From: an uncultured Acetatifactor sp.
GTDB taxonomy: Bacteria > Bacillota > Clostridia > Lachnospirales > Lachnospiraceae
Length of the DNA stretch: 64,000 nt
Direction of reading: 5' to 3'
Assembly: GCA_910585805.1 (NCBI GenBank)
Contig: CAJUFB010000001.1
Location: 1 to 64,000, forward strand
A model generated the notes under the pieces. The model worked only from the letters and a program-made list of their open reading frames with translations. It was not told where the DNA came from and searched no databases. Of this stretch, positions 26,802 to 36,318 are shown piece after piece; the first letter of the stretch is position 1, and each line of letters begins with the position of its first letter. The translations under genes and the position numbers were made by a program.

Positions 26802-27668
26802 TTAGCCCGTATAAGTGCGGCCTCTCTGTCTTACACGTACCACCGCATCCGCCGCCACGGAAAATATCACCATCAGCAGCGCCAGTACCTGTGACACCGG
26901 AAGCGATGTTCCCGGAATAAAAAGAGTATCCGTCCGAATTCCCTCAATGACAAAACGTCCCAGGCCGTATCCTCCAAAATAGAGAAGACACAGCTCGCCG
27001 TCAAACTTTTTATGCTTCCTGAAAGTAAGCAGCGCCGTCAGCACCAGAAGATTCCACACGCTCTCATATAGGAACGTGGGATGAACATTAATATAATTCG
27101 CCCCGTCAGGAATATGAGACGCAATATTTTCCGAGATATCCCTGGCGCGAACCGCCTCAACAGGAAGCTGCATGGAAAAAAGGCCGTCATAGTATTCTCC
27201 GAACACCTCACGGTTCATGAAATTCCCCCAGCGCCCGATAGCCTGTCCCAGGATCAATCCGGGCATGCAGGTATCTCCCATCAGCAGGGGATTCCGCTTT
27301 TTGAGCCTGCCGTAGACAAACAGGGTGATAAAAGCCGCAATGACACCGCCGTAAATCGCCAGCCCCCCATTCCGCAGCCTGAAGATGCCAGGCAGGTCAT
27401 CCTTATAATAATCCCAGGCGAACACCACATAGTAAATACGAGCCCCGACAATAGAAAAGAGAACCGCATAGATGGCAAAATCCCAGTACTCGTCCGGATT
27501 CTGGCCGGTCACCTTCGCCATATGCGCCGCCATCAGGATCCCTGCCAGCACGCCTATGCCGATGAGCAAACCGTAAAAAGCAATCTCAAATCCAAAGATA
27601 CTGAACGTTTTGGGAACATCCTTCAGATAGATTCCCAGGTTCGGAAACGCAATATCACCAGCATTCAT
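26802..27668 (-). CDS. lgt: prolipoprotein diacylglyceryl transferase
   Basis: 288 residues, seven membrane helices. It transfers diacylglycerol from phosphatidylglycerol to the lipobox cysteine of prolipoproteins. The Lgt signature GQAIGRWGNFMNREVFGEY is intact, as are the early YGLLIGIGVLAG and late GLGRFVIEGIRTD (catalytic arginine region). Monocistronic-looking: 117 bases after ychF begins on the same strand, with its own terminator. Confidence 0.95.
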   Translation of the reverse strand: MNAGDIAFPNLGIYLKDVPKTFSIFGFEIAFYGLLIGIGVLAGILMAAHMAKVTGQNPDEYWDFAIYAVLFSIVGARIYYVVFAWDYYKDDLPGIFRLRNGGLAIYGGVIAAFITLFVYGRLKKRNPLLMGDTCMPGLILGQAIGRWGNFMNREVFGEYYDGLFSMQLPVEAVRARDISENIASHIPDGANYINVHPTFLYESVWNLLVLTALLTFRKHKKFDGELCLLYFGGYGLGRFVIEGIRTDTLFIPGTSLPVSQVLALLMVIFSVAADAVVRVRQRGRTYTG

Positions 27669-27785
27669 AATCTCTTCCTTTCAGGCCTCCGCCACATCGG
27701 AAGCCATAATTCAATGGATCAGGAATTATTGGAACATAACAGATACAGCCCGTTCAGGAAAAAGCCTGAGCCCCTGTTGTCTGCG

Positions 27786-28883
27786 TCATACATTGAAGCG
27801 GAAAAGTATCACATCCCCGTCCCTGACAACGTAGTCCTTGCCCTCAATGCCCACAAGCCCTTTCTCCCGGGCGGCGGCAAGAGACCCCTGCTCCAGCAAA
27901 TCCCTGTAATTGACCACTTCCGCTTTGATAAAGCCCCTCTCAAAATCGGAATGTATCTTGCCGGCCGCCTGAGGCGCCTTTGTCCCGATCTTGATCGTCC
28001 ACGCCCTGGTCTCATCCTCCCCTGCCGTCAGGAAGCTCATCAGACCCAGGATATGGTAGCTTGCTTTCACCAGCTTCTCCAGCCCTGATTCCGCAAGTCC
28101 AAGATCCTCCAGAAACATTGCCTTTTCCTCCTCGTCCAGCTCGGATATCTCCTGTTCGATCTGGGCGCAGATGACAAATACCTCGCTGTGCTCCGATTCC
28201 GCAAAGCTTCGCACTTCCGCCACCTGGGAGTTGGAAGCGCCGTCATCCGCCAGGTCATCCTCCGCCACATTGGCAGCGTAAATGACAGGCTTATATGTCA
28301 GCAGATTATACTCGCGCAGCAGCGTAAGCTCATCCTCGTCCGTGATCTCCATTGTCTTGGCCGGCTTCCCGGCTTCCAGATGGACTTTGATCTGCTCCAG
28401 CAAAGCAAGCTCCTTCGCGCATGTCTTGTCCATTCTGGCTGCCTTTGCCACCTTGGATATCCTTCTCTCCAGTACCTCCAGATCGGAGAAGATCAGCTCC
28501 AGGTTAATGGTCTCTATATCACGGAGCGGATCCACGCTGCCGTCCACATGTACTACATTAGAGTCTTCAAAGCATCTCACCACATGGACGATGGCATCCA
28601 CTTCCCGGATATTGCTCAGGAACTGATTCCCCAGCCCTTCCCCTTTTGAAGCCCCCTTTACCAGACCTGCAATGTCTACAAATTCGATCACCGCGGGCGT
28701 TACTTTTTTCGACTGATACATATCTCCCAGCAGCTTCAGCCGCTCGTCCGGCACGGTTACGATCCCTATGTTGGGGTCGATGGTGCAGAAAGGATAGTTG
28801 GCGGATTCTGCTCCTGCCTTTGTGAGCGAATTGAATAATGTGCTTTTACCCACATTCGGTAATCCGACGATTCCTAATTTCAT
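27786..28883 (-). CDS. ychF: Obg-family ATPase YchF
   Basis: 365 residues. The P loop GLPNVGKSTLFN and switch motifs (FVDIAGLVKGASKGEG) are of the Obg type. The usual NKxD is replaced by NVAE (IYAANVAEDDL), which is why YchF prefers ATP over GTP. A coiled-coil insert (about 130-170) and a C-terminal TGS domain (WTIKIGTKAPQAAGKIHSDFERGFIKAEV) follow. It binds ribosomes and is linked to stress response and translation; exact role unsettled. Confidence 0.95.
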   Translation of the reverse strand: MKLGIVGLPNVGKSTLFNSLTKAGAESANYPFCTIDPNIGIVTVPDERLKLLGDMYQSKKVTPAVIEFVDIAGLVKGASKGEGLGNQFLSNIREVDAIVHVVRCFEDSNVVHVDGSVDPLRDIETINLELIFSDLEVLERRISKVAKAARMDKTCAKELALLEQIKVHLEAGKPAKTMEITDEDELTLLREYNLLTYKPVIYAANVAEDDLADDGASNSQVAEVRSFAESEHSEVFVICAQIEQEISELDEEEKAMFLEDLGLAESGLEKLVKASYHILGLMSFLTAGEDETRAWTIKIGTKAPQAAGKIHSDFERGFIKAEVVNYRDLLEQGSLAAAREKGLVGIEGKDYVVRDGDVILFRFNV

Positions 28884-28947
28884 AATATATCATACCTGTC
28901 CAGAAATCCTTATATTTAAAGGTTTTCTGCCTTTCTCTATATTTTTA

Positions 28948-29916
28948 CTACAACTCTCTTCCATTTTTCCGGGCAGCCTGTGTTCCTTTCTTCGATCCGG
29001 TATTTTTATTGCCGCTTTTTGACTGTATGTAGTCCAGCTCCTGGTACAGCAGGCAATAATTCTCATACCGCATCCTGCTGATTTTTCCCTCCGCCACTGC
29101 GTCCTTTACGCTGCAGAGACGTTCTCCGATATGGGAACAGCCCGCAAACCGGCAGCCGTCTTCGTACCCTGCAAACTCCGGGTAATATGCCGCAAGCTCT
29201 TTTTTCTCAAGGCAGAAAAGCCCCAGGGAACTGAATCCGGGGGTATCCAGAATATAAGTGTCCCTGTCCAGCGCTATCAGCTCGGAATGCCTGGTGGTAT
29301 GCTTTCCGCGCTGGACTCTGGCGCTGATCTCTCCTGTCTCCATCACAATATCCGTCTGCAGGCAATTGATGAGGGAGGATTTTCCCACACCGCTGGGACC
29401 TGCCACAGCAGTGACTTTACCCTGCAGCAGTTCCTTCAGGGCCTTGATTCCCTCTCCCGTTTTCACGCTTGTTTCCACAGTACGGCAGCCGCAGTCCCCA
29501 TATATCCGCCGGTATTCCTCTCCGCTGCCGTCTTCGTCAATATCCGCCTTGTTAAAGCAGATGATGCTGGCAATCTCCTGCTGCGCCATCATGATCAGAA
29601 ATCGGTCCAGCAGATTAAAGTTCGGTTTGGGCTGTGTAACGGCAAAAATCACCAGAGCCTGATCCACATTTGCCACGGCAGGACGGATCAGCTCGCTGCG
29701 CCTGGGCAGCAGCGAGCTGATATTGCCGGTTTTTTTCTCCGCGTCCAGCACGTCCATCTCCACCTCATCCCCCACCAGGGGACGGCGGTTATCCTTCCGG
29801 AAGATTCCCTTTGCCCTGCACTCATATAATTCCCCTGCCTGCGGCGCACCGTCCCCGGCCGCCCCGCAGTGGACATAATAAAAACCACCAATCCCTTTGA
29901 CTATCCTTCCCCGCAT
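28948..29916 (-). CDS. rsgA: ribosome small-subunit-dependent GTPase RsgA
   Basis: 322 residues. An N-terminal OB fold is followed by a circularly permuted GTPase: NKAD (ICFNKADID) comes before the P loop (AGPSGVGKSSLIN) and DTPGF. A C-terminal zinc site C-x5-C-x-H-x5-C (CRFAGCSHIGERLC) completes the family pattern. It matures and checks the 30S subunit. The ATG at 29916 has AGGATGGGG upstream; 29925 is too close to that site. It directly follows prkC, a common clostridial arrangement. Confidence 0.94.
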   Translation of the reverse strand: MRGRIVKGIGGFYYVHCGAAGDGAPQAGELYECRAKGIFRKDNRRPLVGDEVEMDVLDAEKKTGNISSLLPRRSELIRPAVANVDQALVIFAVTQPKPNFNLLDRFLIMMAQQEIASIICFNKADIDEDGSGEEYRRIYGDCGCRTVETSVKTGEGIKALKELLQGKVTAVAGPSGVGKSSLINCLQTDIVMETGEISARVQRGKHTTRHSELIALDRDTYILDTPGFSSLGLFCLEKKELAAYYPEFAGYEDGCRFAGCSHIGERLCSVKDAVAEGKISRMRYENYCLLYQELDYIQSKSGNKNTGSKKGTQAARKNGREL

Positions 29917-29926
29917 ATGCCCCATC

Positions 29927-32095
29927 CTATTCTGGCGAAAAGTCGATTCTTCTGCTGAAAGATCTTTCCTGTGTCTCCCCGGGGGCAGTGATCGTCTCTC
30001 CCGTTTCCGGATCTGTTGTGGTAGTGCCTTCCGTGGTCACATAATACGTCATGGTAATAGTACCTCCCGCCGAAGTCAGGCCGTAATAATTCGCCGCCTG
30101 GGGAAAACTGGACGTGCTGGTGTCTAACAATATCTGTCCGTCATCTGCCGTCAGCCTGATGGAAACCTCCATTCCCGCCGCGTAATCCGGCGCCTCCTCC
30201 GGCGTAGGAGCCAGAATGCTGGCATTGCATTTATAAGTCTGTATCTCAGGCCCTTTACTGACCTTGATATCTATCACTGTTCCGGGATCCACATAAGAAC
30301 CGGTGGAATAACTCTGGTAACAGATCTGTCCCTCCGTATACTCATCACTATAGACATAGGCAATTTCCTCTCCCACCTGCAAACCTGCCTCCAGAGCGGC
30401 CGCAATCCCGTCCTGCTCGGAGTATCCAAGCAGCTTCGGAACCCAGACCTTCTCTTTCCCAAGGCTGACCGTCACCGTGATATTCGTCCCCTTTGCCACA
30501 TCCGTATCCTCAGAAGGCACCTGGGCCATAACAATCCCGGCATCCACTTCATCGGAATAGCCTTCTACTTTCGTCACAGCAAATCCCAGCTGTGTAAGCC
30601 GCGCATTGGCCCCGTCGTAGTCCATGCCCACCACGGAAGGCACGGAAACCCCCTGAGGCCCCGCACTGGCCGTGAGCTTCACAGTGGTTCCTTCTTCTAT
30701 TTCGGCGCCTTCCTCCACATCGGCGCTGATGACTTCCCCTGCCCGGATTTCATCCGATTCCTCGTAAGCCACCTCAGACTTCAGCCCCACATCCGTCAGC
30801 GCATTTCTTGCTTCCTCCACAGTCCTGCCAACCACCTTCGGCATCGCTACCTTTTTCACCTTTTCCTCTGATGATGCCGAAGAATTGTCCGGTGACTCCG
30901 TGGATGGCGGCGAGGTGATAACAGGGCTGTCCGATGCCGCGTCGCCTTCCTCACGGCCGCCGAATACCTTGACTGCAAGGACAATTGCGACCACACAGAA
31001 GACCACACCCCCGATCAGAGCCAGATACGTGGTCACTCTCTCCATCTTCGGATTATAGTCATATTCGTCGTCATCTTCCACACTGCTCTCGTTCTCGTAC
31101 ATTGCTTCCGTATCGGCGCGCAGGCGTATGGGTTCTTCCCGTTCCTCATATTCCCGGTTATTTTCATAATTCTCCTGATAGACAGTTCTCCGCTTGATCT
31201 GTTCCCTCTCATTGTCCGAGATCTTCCGGGTTCCGCCGTTCATATCGGGGTCATTCTGTACTACAAAGTCGTCATCAGGATTCATCAGGGACTGCTTCAG
31301 ATCCGCGATCACTTCCTGCATGCTCTGGTATCTGCGGTCCGGAGATTTCTGACAGCATTTTAATACGATCCCCTCCACGCTGTTGGGAATCTCAGGGACA
31401 AATTCCTTTGGAGACGGAAGTTCCTCCTGAATATGCTTGATGGCGATCGCCACCGTGGTCTCACCGTTAAAGGGAACTCTGCCGGTGAGCATTTCAAAAA
31501 TCGTGATGCCAAGAGAATAAATATCGCTTTTCTCATCGCTGTAGCCTCCCCTGGCCTGCTCCGGTGACGTATAGTGGACGGAGCCCATCACATTGGATGT
31601 GATGGTATTGCTTGTGGCAGCCTTGGCAATGCCGAAGTCCGTCACCTTCACTTTTCCGTCCTTGGAGATGATGATATTCTGAGGCTTAATATCTCTGTGG
31701 ATGATATGATTGTTGTGAGCGGCTTCTATTCCCATGCTCACCTGTATCGCAATGCTGACTGCCTCCTTAAAAGACAGTCTGGCCTTCTTCTCAATATACT
31801 TTTTAAGCGTGATGCCCTCCACCAGCTCCATCACAATATAGTAAATTCCGTCTTCCTCCCCCACATCGTACACATTTACGATATTGGGATGCATCAGTCC
31901 GGCCGCAGCCTGGGCTTCTGTACGGAATTTCGATACAAAATTAGCATTTTCACTGAATTCCTGCTTCAGGACCTTGATTGCCACAAAACGGTTCAGCTTA
32001 TGGCATTTTGCCTTGTAGACATCCGACATGCCGCCGGTTCCGATCTTTTCCAGTATCTCATAGCGATCGCCGATCATCATTCCAATCTTAACCAT
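29927..32095 (-). CDS. prkC: PASTA-domain serine/threonine protein kinase (PrkC/PknB)
   Basis: 722 residues. The kinase domain (about 10-275) has the Gly loop IGTGGMSDVY, lysine in AIKVLK, HRDIKPQNI and DFGIAK. An acidic linker leads to one membrane helix (about 358-385). Outside are three PASTA repeats, which bind muropeptides or lipid II. A further ~100-residue beta-rich, Thr-rich C-terminal domain follows. The kinase adjusts cell-wall synthesis, division and spore germination. It forms a unit with the phosphatase prpC upstream and rsgA downstream. Confidence 0.95.
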   Translation of the reverse strand: MVKIGMMIGDRYEILEKIGTGGMSDVYKAKCHKLNRFVAIKVLKQEFSENANFVSKFRTEAQAAAGLMHPNIVNVYDVGEEDGIYYIVMELVEGITLKKYIEKKARLSFKEAVSIAIQVSMGIEAAHNNHIIHRDIKPQNIIISKDGKVKVTDFGIAKAATSNTITSNVMGSVHYTSPEQARGGYSDEKSDIYSLGITIFEMLTGRVPFNGETTVAIAIKHIQEELPSPKEFVPEIPNSVEGIVLKCCQKSPDRRYQSMQEVIADLKQSLMNPDDDFVVQNDPDMNGGTRKISDNEREQIKRRTVYQENYENNREYEEREEPIRLRADTEAMYENESSVEDDDEYDYNPKMERVTTYLALIGGVVFCVVAIVLAVKVFGGREEGDAASDSPVITSPPSTESPDNSSASSEEKVKKVAMPKVVGRTVEEARNALTDVGLKSEVAYEESDEIRAGEVISADVEEGAEIEEGTTVKLTASAGPQGVSVPSVVGMDYDGANARLTQLGFAVTKVEGYSDEVDAGIVMAQVPSEDTDVAKGTNITVTVSLGKEKVWVPKLLGYSEQDGIAAALEAGLQVGEEIAYVYSDEYTEGQICYQSYSTGSYVDPGTVIDIKVSKGPEIQTYKCNASILAPTPEEAPDYAAGMEVSIRLTADDGQILLDTSTSSFPQAANYYGLTSAGGTITMTYYVTTEGTTTTDPETGETITAPGETQERSFSRRIDFSPE

Positions 32096-32109
32096 ATATG
32101 CTCTCCATT

Positions 32110-32847
32110 CTAACCCTCTTCCAGAGATTCAATCAAAATCACACTGATATTGTCTTTTCCGCCGTTCTCATTGGCGGTTCTGACAAGCGCCTCCGCTTTC
32201 TCCACAATATCCCGGGCTCCGTCCAGTATCATTCGGATCTCCTCGTCCTCCAGCATATTGGTCAGTCCGTCCGTACACATCAAAATCCGATCGCCCTGTT
32301 CCAGGCGCACCGTATAAAAATCCGCCTTTACCGTATCTTCCGCTCCCACTGCCCTGGTTATGATATTCTTATCCGGATGGTTCCTGGCTTCCTCCCTGCC
32401 GATTCCGCCTCTCCGCACCATCTCCTCCACCCAGGAATGGTCTCTCGTGATCTGCCTTATCCTGGAGCGGTTCACCACATACAGTCTGCTGTCTCCCACA
32501 TTTGCGACAAAGAGACATCCCTCTCCACAGGACGCCGCCACCACAGTGGTCCCCATCCCTTCCAGTTCCGGAGATCCCTCTGCCAGTTTCCGTATCCGTG
32601 CGTTGGCCGCCTGAATCGCCATGTCAAAAACACGCAGCGGATCCTGTTCCGTGGAATCCGCGATCCGTTCCACAATGGTCTCCACCGCAACCCGCGAGGC
32701 ATAATCCCCGGCATTATGGCCGCCCATGCCGTCTGCCACCACAAACAGATTGGGCAGCCTGCCTACCTGCTGCTCCGATGAATATACATAATCCTGATTT
32801 GCTTTTCTCTTTCTGCCTATATCCGTCATCGAAAACGTTTTCAACAC
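32110..32847 (-). CDS. prpC: PP2C-type serine/threonine phosphatase (PrpC/Stp)
   Basis: 245 residues. The metal-binding motifs of PP2C enzymes are present: VVADGMGGHNAGDYAS, FVANVGDSRLY, ILMCTDGLTNML and GGKDNISVI. It reverses phosphorylation by the adjacent PASTA kinase. The start is GTG at 32847, with GGAGG nine bases upstream; the start overlaps the rlmN stop by seven bases. Only 14 bases separate it from prkC. Confidence 0.95.
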   Translation of the reverse strand: MLKTFSMTDIGRKRKANQDYVYSSEQQVGRLPNLFVVADGMGGHNAGDYASRVAVETIVERIADSTEQDPLRVFDMAIQAANARIRKLAEGSPELEGMGTTVVAASCGEGCLFVANVGDSRLYVVNRSRIRQITRDHSWVEEMVRRGGIGREEARNHPDKNIITRAVGAEDTVKADFYTVRLEQGDRILMCTDGLTNMLEDEEIRMILDGARDIVEKAEALVRTANENGGKDNISVILIESLEEG

Positions 32848-33941
32848 GCTTCATTTCCTCCAATGTCCCGCAGGCCGGACATATTCTTACGTCTCAGCTG
32901 TCCGCATGCCCCGTCAATATCCCTGCCCATTTCCCTTCTAATAGTACCATTTATTTCATTTTTTTCAAGTATATTTTGAAAAGCCCTGACCTGAGGCAGC
33001 TGCGTGCGCGAAAAACCGCATTCTTTTACGGGATTTATCGGAATCAGATTGACATGGCAGCGAAGAGGTTTCGCCAGGCGAACCAGCCCCATCGCATCCT
33101 CCTCACCGTCGTTCACCCCCGCCGCCAGACTGTATTCAAGGGTGATCCTTCTGCCAGTCTGCGCAAAATAATATTCACAGGCTTCCATCAATTCACTGAC
33201 GGAAAAGCGTTTCGCAACAGGCATGATCCTGCGGCGCTTTTCATCCGTCACCGCATGCAGCGACAATGCCAGCGTGATCTGAAGTTTCTCCCCGGCAAGC
33301 CTCCTCATTTCCGGCACCAGGCCGCAGGTAGATACCGTTACGTTCCTCTGGCTGATATGAAGTCCGTTTTCATCCGTGAGCATTTTCAAAAAGACTAATA
33401 AGTTGTCGTAATTATCCAGCGGTTCTCCTGTCCCCATCACCACCACATTGCTCACCCGCTCCCCTGTCAGCAGCGTAATGGCATAGACCTGATCCAGCAT
33501 CTCGGAAGGAGTCAGGTTCCGCTCCAGCCCGTCCAGGGTAGACGCGCAGAACCTACAGCCCATCCTGCAGCCCACCTGAGAGGAGATGCAGACACTGTTC
33601 CCATGCTTATACTTCATCCAGACACTTTCCACCATATTGCCGTCGGAAAGGGCAAACAGAAATTTCCTGGTACCGTCCAGCTTTGATTCCTGCATGCGAA
33701 CTGCCTGCAACGCGGTGTAAACATACCTGCTTTTACAGTCCTCCCGAAACGCTTTTGACAGATTGGTCATCTCGTCAAAGCTTCTTGCCAGTTTTACATG
33801 CATCCACTCATACATCTGCGCCGCCCGGAAGGCTTTCTCACCTCCCGCAGCCATTTCTTCCCGCAATTCCCGCAGGGTCAGGGATTTGATATCTGTTTTT
33901 TCACCGTTTGCGCCTTCCGGCCAGTTCTTCCCGCTCACCAT
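32841..33941 (-). CDS. rlmN: dual-specificity RNA methyltransferase RlmN
   Basis: Radical-SAM enzyme methylating C2 of A2503 in 23S rRNA and A37 in some tRNAs. 366 residues from ATG 33941, with GGAAGGA five bases upstream; a longer frame to 34187 overlaps rsmB and lacks support. The radical cluster motif is CRMGCRFCAS; the catalytic cysteine region at the C-terminus includes IRREMGRDIDGACGQLR. GTGEPLDNYDN and SLHAVTDEKRR are also family-specific. Lies between rsmB and prpC. Confidence 0.95.
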   Translation of the reverse strand: MVSGKNWPEGANGEKTDIKSLTLRELREEMAAGGEKAFRAAQMYEWMHVKLARSFDEMTNLSKAFREDCKSRYVYTALQAVRMQESKLDGTRKFLFALSDGNMVESVWMKYKHGNSVCISSQVGCRMGCRFCASTLDGLERNLTPSEMLDQVYAITLLTGERVSNVVVMGTGEPLDNYDNLLVFLKMLTDENGLHISQRNVTVSTCGLVPEMRRLAGEKLQITLALSLHAVTDEKRRRIMPVAKRFSVSELMEACEYYFAQTGRRITLEYSLAAGVNDGEEDAMGLVRLAKPLRCHVNLIPINPVKECGFSRTQLPQVRAFQNILEKNEINGTIRREMGRDIDGACGQLRRKNMSGLRDIGGNEAC

Positions 33942-34113
33942 CTCGTCCTTCCTGCCAGCTCCGTTCTGCTCTGAAGCCTCCCGGCTCCTTTTTGTAAAAT
34001 TTCCCTGGTCTCGCTTCGTCCCCGCCAACCGCCATCCCCGGAGACATGCCCGTGTAAAAAGCAGGTCCCACAGGATCGGAAAAACACGGGACACCGGCCC
34101 GCTTCCGCTGCCC

Positions 34114-35523
34114 TCACCTCCGCCGGAATCTGGCAATAAAAAAGCCGTCCGCCTCCATATAACCCGGAAGCATCTGGATACAGGCACAGGCCTCTTCCTC
34201 CGTCAATCCTGCCCCAGGATCTTTTCCGGCCTCTCTCATTTTCTCTTCCAGGCGCTTCTTTCCGGCAAGGACCGCTTCGGGAAAGATCCCCTCCAGGGAC
34301 ACCGGCTCAAATCCCAGTTCCCGCGAGATAAACCTGACCATATCTTCATTTTCTTCCCTGCGGATGGTGCAGGTGCTGTATATAAGAGTGCCGCCCTTCC
34401 TCACATACCCTGCCGAAGCCGCCACGATCTGCCGCTGAAGCTTCTCAATCTCATCCAGGCCTTTCTTGGTCACACGGTATTTGATATCCCGTTTCTTTCC
34501 CATGACACCCAGGCCTGAACAGGGCACATCCAGCAGAACCACATCCGCTCTTCCCAGCAGGGTTTCATCCGTACAGGTGCCGTCGAAAACCTGCGTTTGG
34601 ATATTCCCTGTCCTCATGCGGCCGATATTTTCCTCCGTAATGCTTCTCTTTTCTTCCGATATATCTCTGGCAAGCACTCTGCCGCTGCCGGCCTTCTCTG
34701 CGGCAAGGATGCTCTTGCCTCCCGGGGCAGCGCAGACATCCACTACAAAGTCGCCGTCCTTCACTCCCGCCGCTTCCACCGCCAGCGCGGAACTCACATC
34801 CTGGACAGTGCACTTTCCCAGGGCAAAAGCAGGCAGATTGGCCAGGTTTTCCGTGTAGCCTCCCGTCAGATACAAATAAGGCAGATAAGCGCTCCGGGTC
34901 ATCTCCATCCCCGTTTCCCCCATCTCCCCGCAGATCGACTCCCTCTCCTCTTTCGACAGCAGAGTGGAGAATCTGAGTGATACCGGATGAATCTCCAGCA
35001 GCCCCTGTAAAAGTGTTTCCGTTATATCCCTTCCATATTCATCCATCCACAGCTCCACAAGCCATTCCGGCATGGAATATTTAACGGATAAAAAGCACAC
35101 CGGCTCCCGTCTTTCGTCCGGCATGGGCAGCGCTTCCTTCTGCCTGGAAATCTTGCGCAGCACGCCGTTCACAAACCCTTTCAGCGTCCCGAAGCCTCTC
35201 TTTGCCGCCAGTCTGCACGCCTCGTTGCAGACCGCGCTGTCCGGCACGGAATCCATATACAGCAGCTGGTACACGCTCATCCGCATCAGGCACCGTATCA
35301 GCGGCTTCATCTTCCTCACAGGCAGGCTGGAATAACAGTCCAGATAATAATCCAGTTCCAGCTGCCGTTCAAGCGTACCCTCTGCAGTCCGCTTGATAAA
35401 AGCCTTGTCACGGGCCTCCAGATAGTCAAACTTGTCAAGCACGGACTTTACAAGCCTGTGCGAGTAATCTCCTTCCCGCTCCAGGGTCAGCAGCATATCC
35501 AAAACAAGTTCCCGAGTATTCAT
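34114..35523 (-). CDS. rsmB: 16S rRNA (cytosine967-C5)-methyltransferase
   Basis: 469 residues from the ATG at 35523, with GGGAGA upstream; an in-frame start at 35577 lies inside the next gene. An N-terminal NusB-like helical domain (about 1-140, TRELVLDMLLTLEREG) is followed by a Rossmann methyltransferase: VDVCAAPGGKS, the catalytic LDVPCSGLGVMGKK cysteine and YSTCTI. The final ~70 residues form the extended C-terminal part of the family. It sits in the def-fmt-rsmB translation group. Confidence 0.94.
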   Translation of the reverse strand: MNTRELVLDMLLTLEREGDYSHRLVKSVLDKFDYLEARDKAFIKRTAEGTLERQLELDYYLDCYSSLPVRKMKPLIRCLMRMSVYQLLYMDSVPDSAVCNEACRLAAKRGFGTLKGFVNGVLRKISRQKEALPMPDERREPVCFLSVKYSMPEWLVELWMDEYGRDITETLLQGLLEIHPVSLRFSTLLSKEERESICGEMGETGMEMTRSAYLPYLYLTGGYTENLANLPAFALGKCTVQDVSSALAVEAAGVKDGDFVVDVCAAPGGKSILAAEKAGSGRVLARDISEEKRSITEENIGRMRTGNIQTQVFDGTCTDETLLGRADVVLLDVPCSGLGVMGKKRDIKYRVTKKGLDEIEKLQRQIVAASAGYVRKGGTLIYSTCTIRREENEDMVRFISRELGFEPVSLEGIFPEAVLAGKKRLEEKMREAGKDPGAGLTEEEACACIQMLPGYMEADGFFIARFRRR

Positions 35524-35548
35524 TCTATCTCCCAACTGCCATTTTGCT

Positions 35549-36250
35549 TCAATCATCATTTCTCCGGTTGCCGCCAAACAGCAGAATCAGCCGCAATAAC
35601 TGTAAAATGGAGGAAGCTGCCGCCGCCACATAGGTCATGGCTGCCGCCGTCAGAACCTTTTTACACCCCTTTGCCTCATCACTGTTCATCAGCCCATACT
35701 GGTCGATCTTCGCCACAGCCCTGGCGGAAGCATTGAACTCCACCGGCAGTGTCACCAGCTGAAACAGCACTGCCAGTGAAAATGCCCAGATCCCGATCTC
35801 TATCAGCACCCGGTTCCAGCTCAATATCACGCCCAGTATGATGAGAGGCATACCCAGGGTACTGCCGATATTCGCCACCGGCACAAGGGCAGAGCGGAAA
35901 TTTAAAGGAGCATATCCCCTGGCATGCTGAATGGCATGCCCGCATTCATGGGCCGCAACCCCCACAGCAGTCACAGAGGGCTGATTGTAATTATCATAGG
36001 AAAGCCGCACCGTATTGGAACGGGGATCGTAATGGTCTCCGCTGCCCGACTTCAGACATTCGATCTGCACATTGTAAAGCCCCTCATTATTCAGGATGCG
36101 CCTGGCGGCTTCCGCCCCCGTTATCCCGGTGCTGTTGCGCACTTTGCTGTATTTGCCCATGGCACTGTTCACCATGGCGCTGGCCCCCAGACACAGCACC
36201 ATGCCGATCAAAACCAGAATATACGTAGGATCCCAATAAAACATACCCAT
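35549..36250 (-). CDS. membrane zinc metallopeptidase, YugP family
   Basis: 233 residues with about four membrane helices. HECGH (VAAHECGHAIQHARGYAPL) is the HExxH zinc motif. The C-terminal helices pack AMTYVAAAASSILQLLRLILL. YugP-type peptidases are widespread in Firmicutes and their substrates are unknown. The gene stands between fmt and rsmB with 25- and 68-base gaps, so it is probably co-transcribed with translation genes. Start at 36250 has AAAGGAG upstream. Confidence 0.88.
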   Translation of the reverse strand: MGMFYWDPTYILVLIGMVLCLGASAMVNSAMGKYSKVRNSTGITGAEAARRILNNEGLYNVQIECLKSGSGDHYDPRSNTVRLSYDNYNQPSVTAVGVAAHECGHAIQHARGYAPLNFRSALVPVANIGSTLGMPLIILGVILSWNRVLIEIGIWAFSLAVLFQLVTLPVEFNASARAVAKIDQYGLMNSDEAKGCKKVLTAAAMTYVAAAASSILQLLRLILLFGGNRRNDD

Positions 36251-36318
36251 ATCGTGTCACTCCTTTCTTTTTCCAGACACTTCAGATCATGCCAGGAAAT
36301 GCAGCGGTCCTTCAAAGA

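Noticed and set aside
33942..34187. N-terminal extension of RlmN by 82 residues
   Set aside because: It overlaps rsmB, is Gly/Arg-rich, and a strong ribosome site precedes the internal ATG at 33941.
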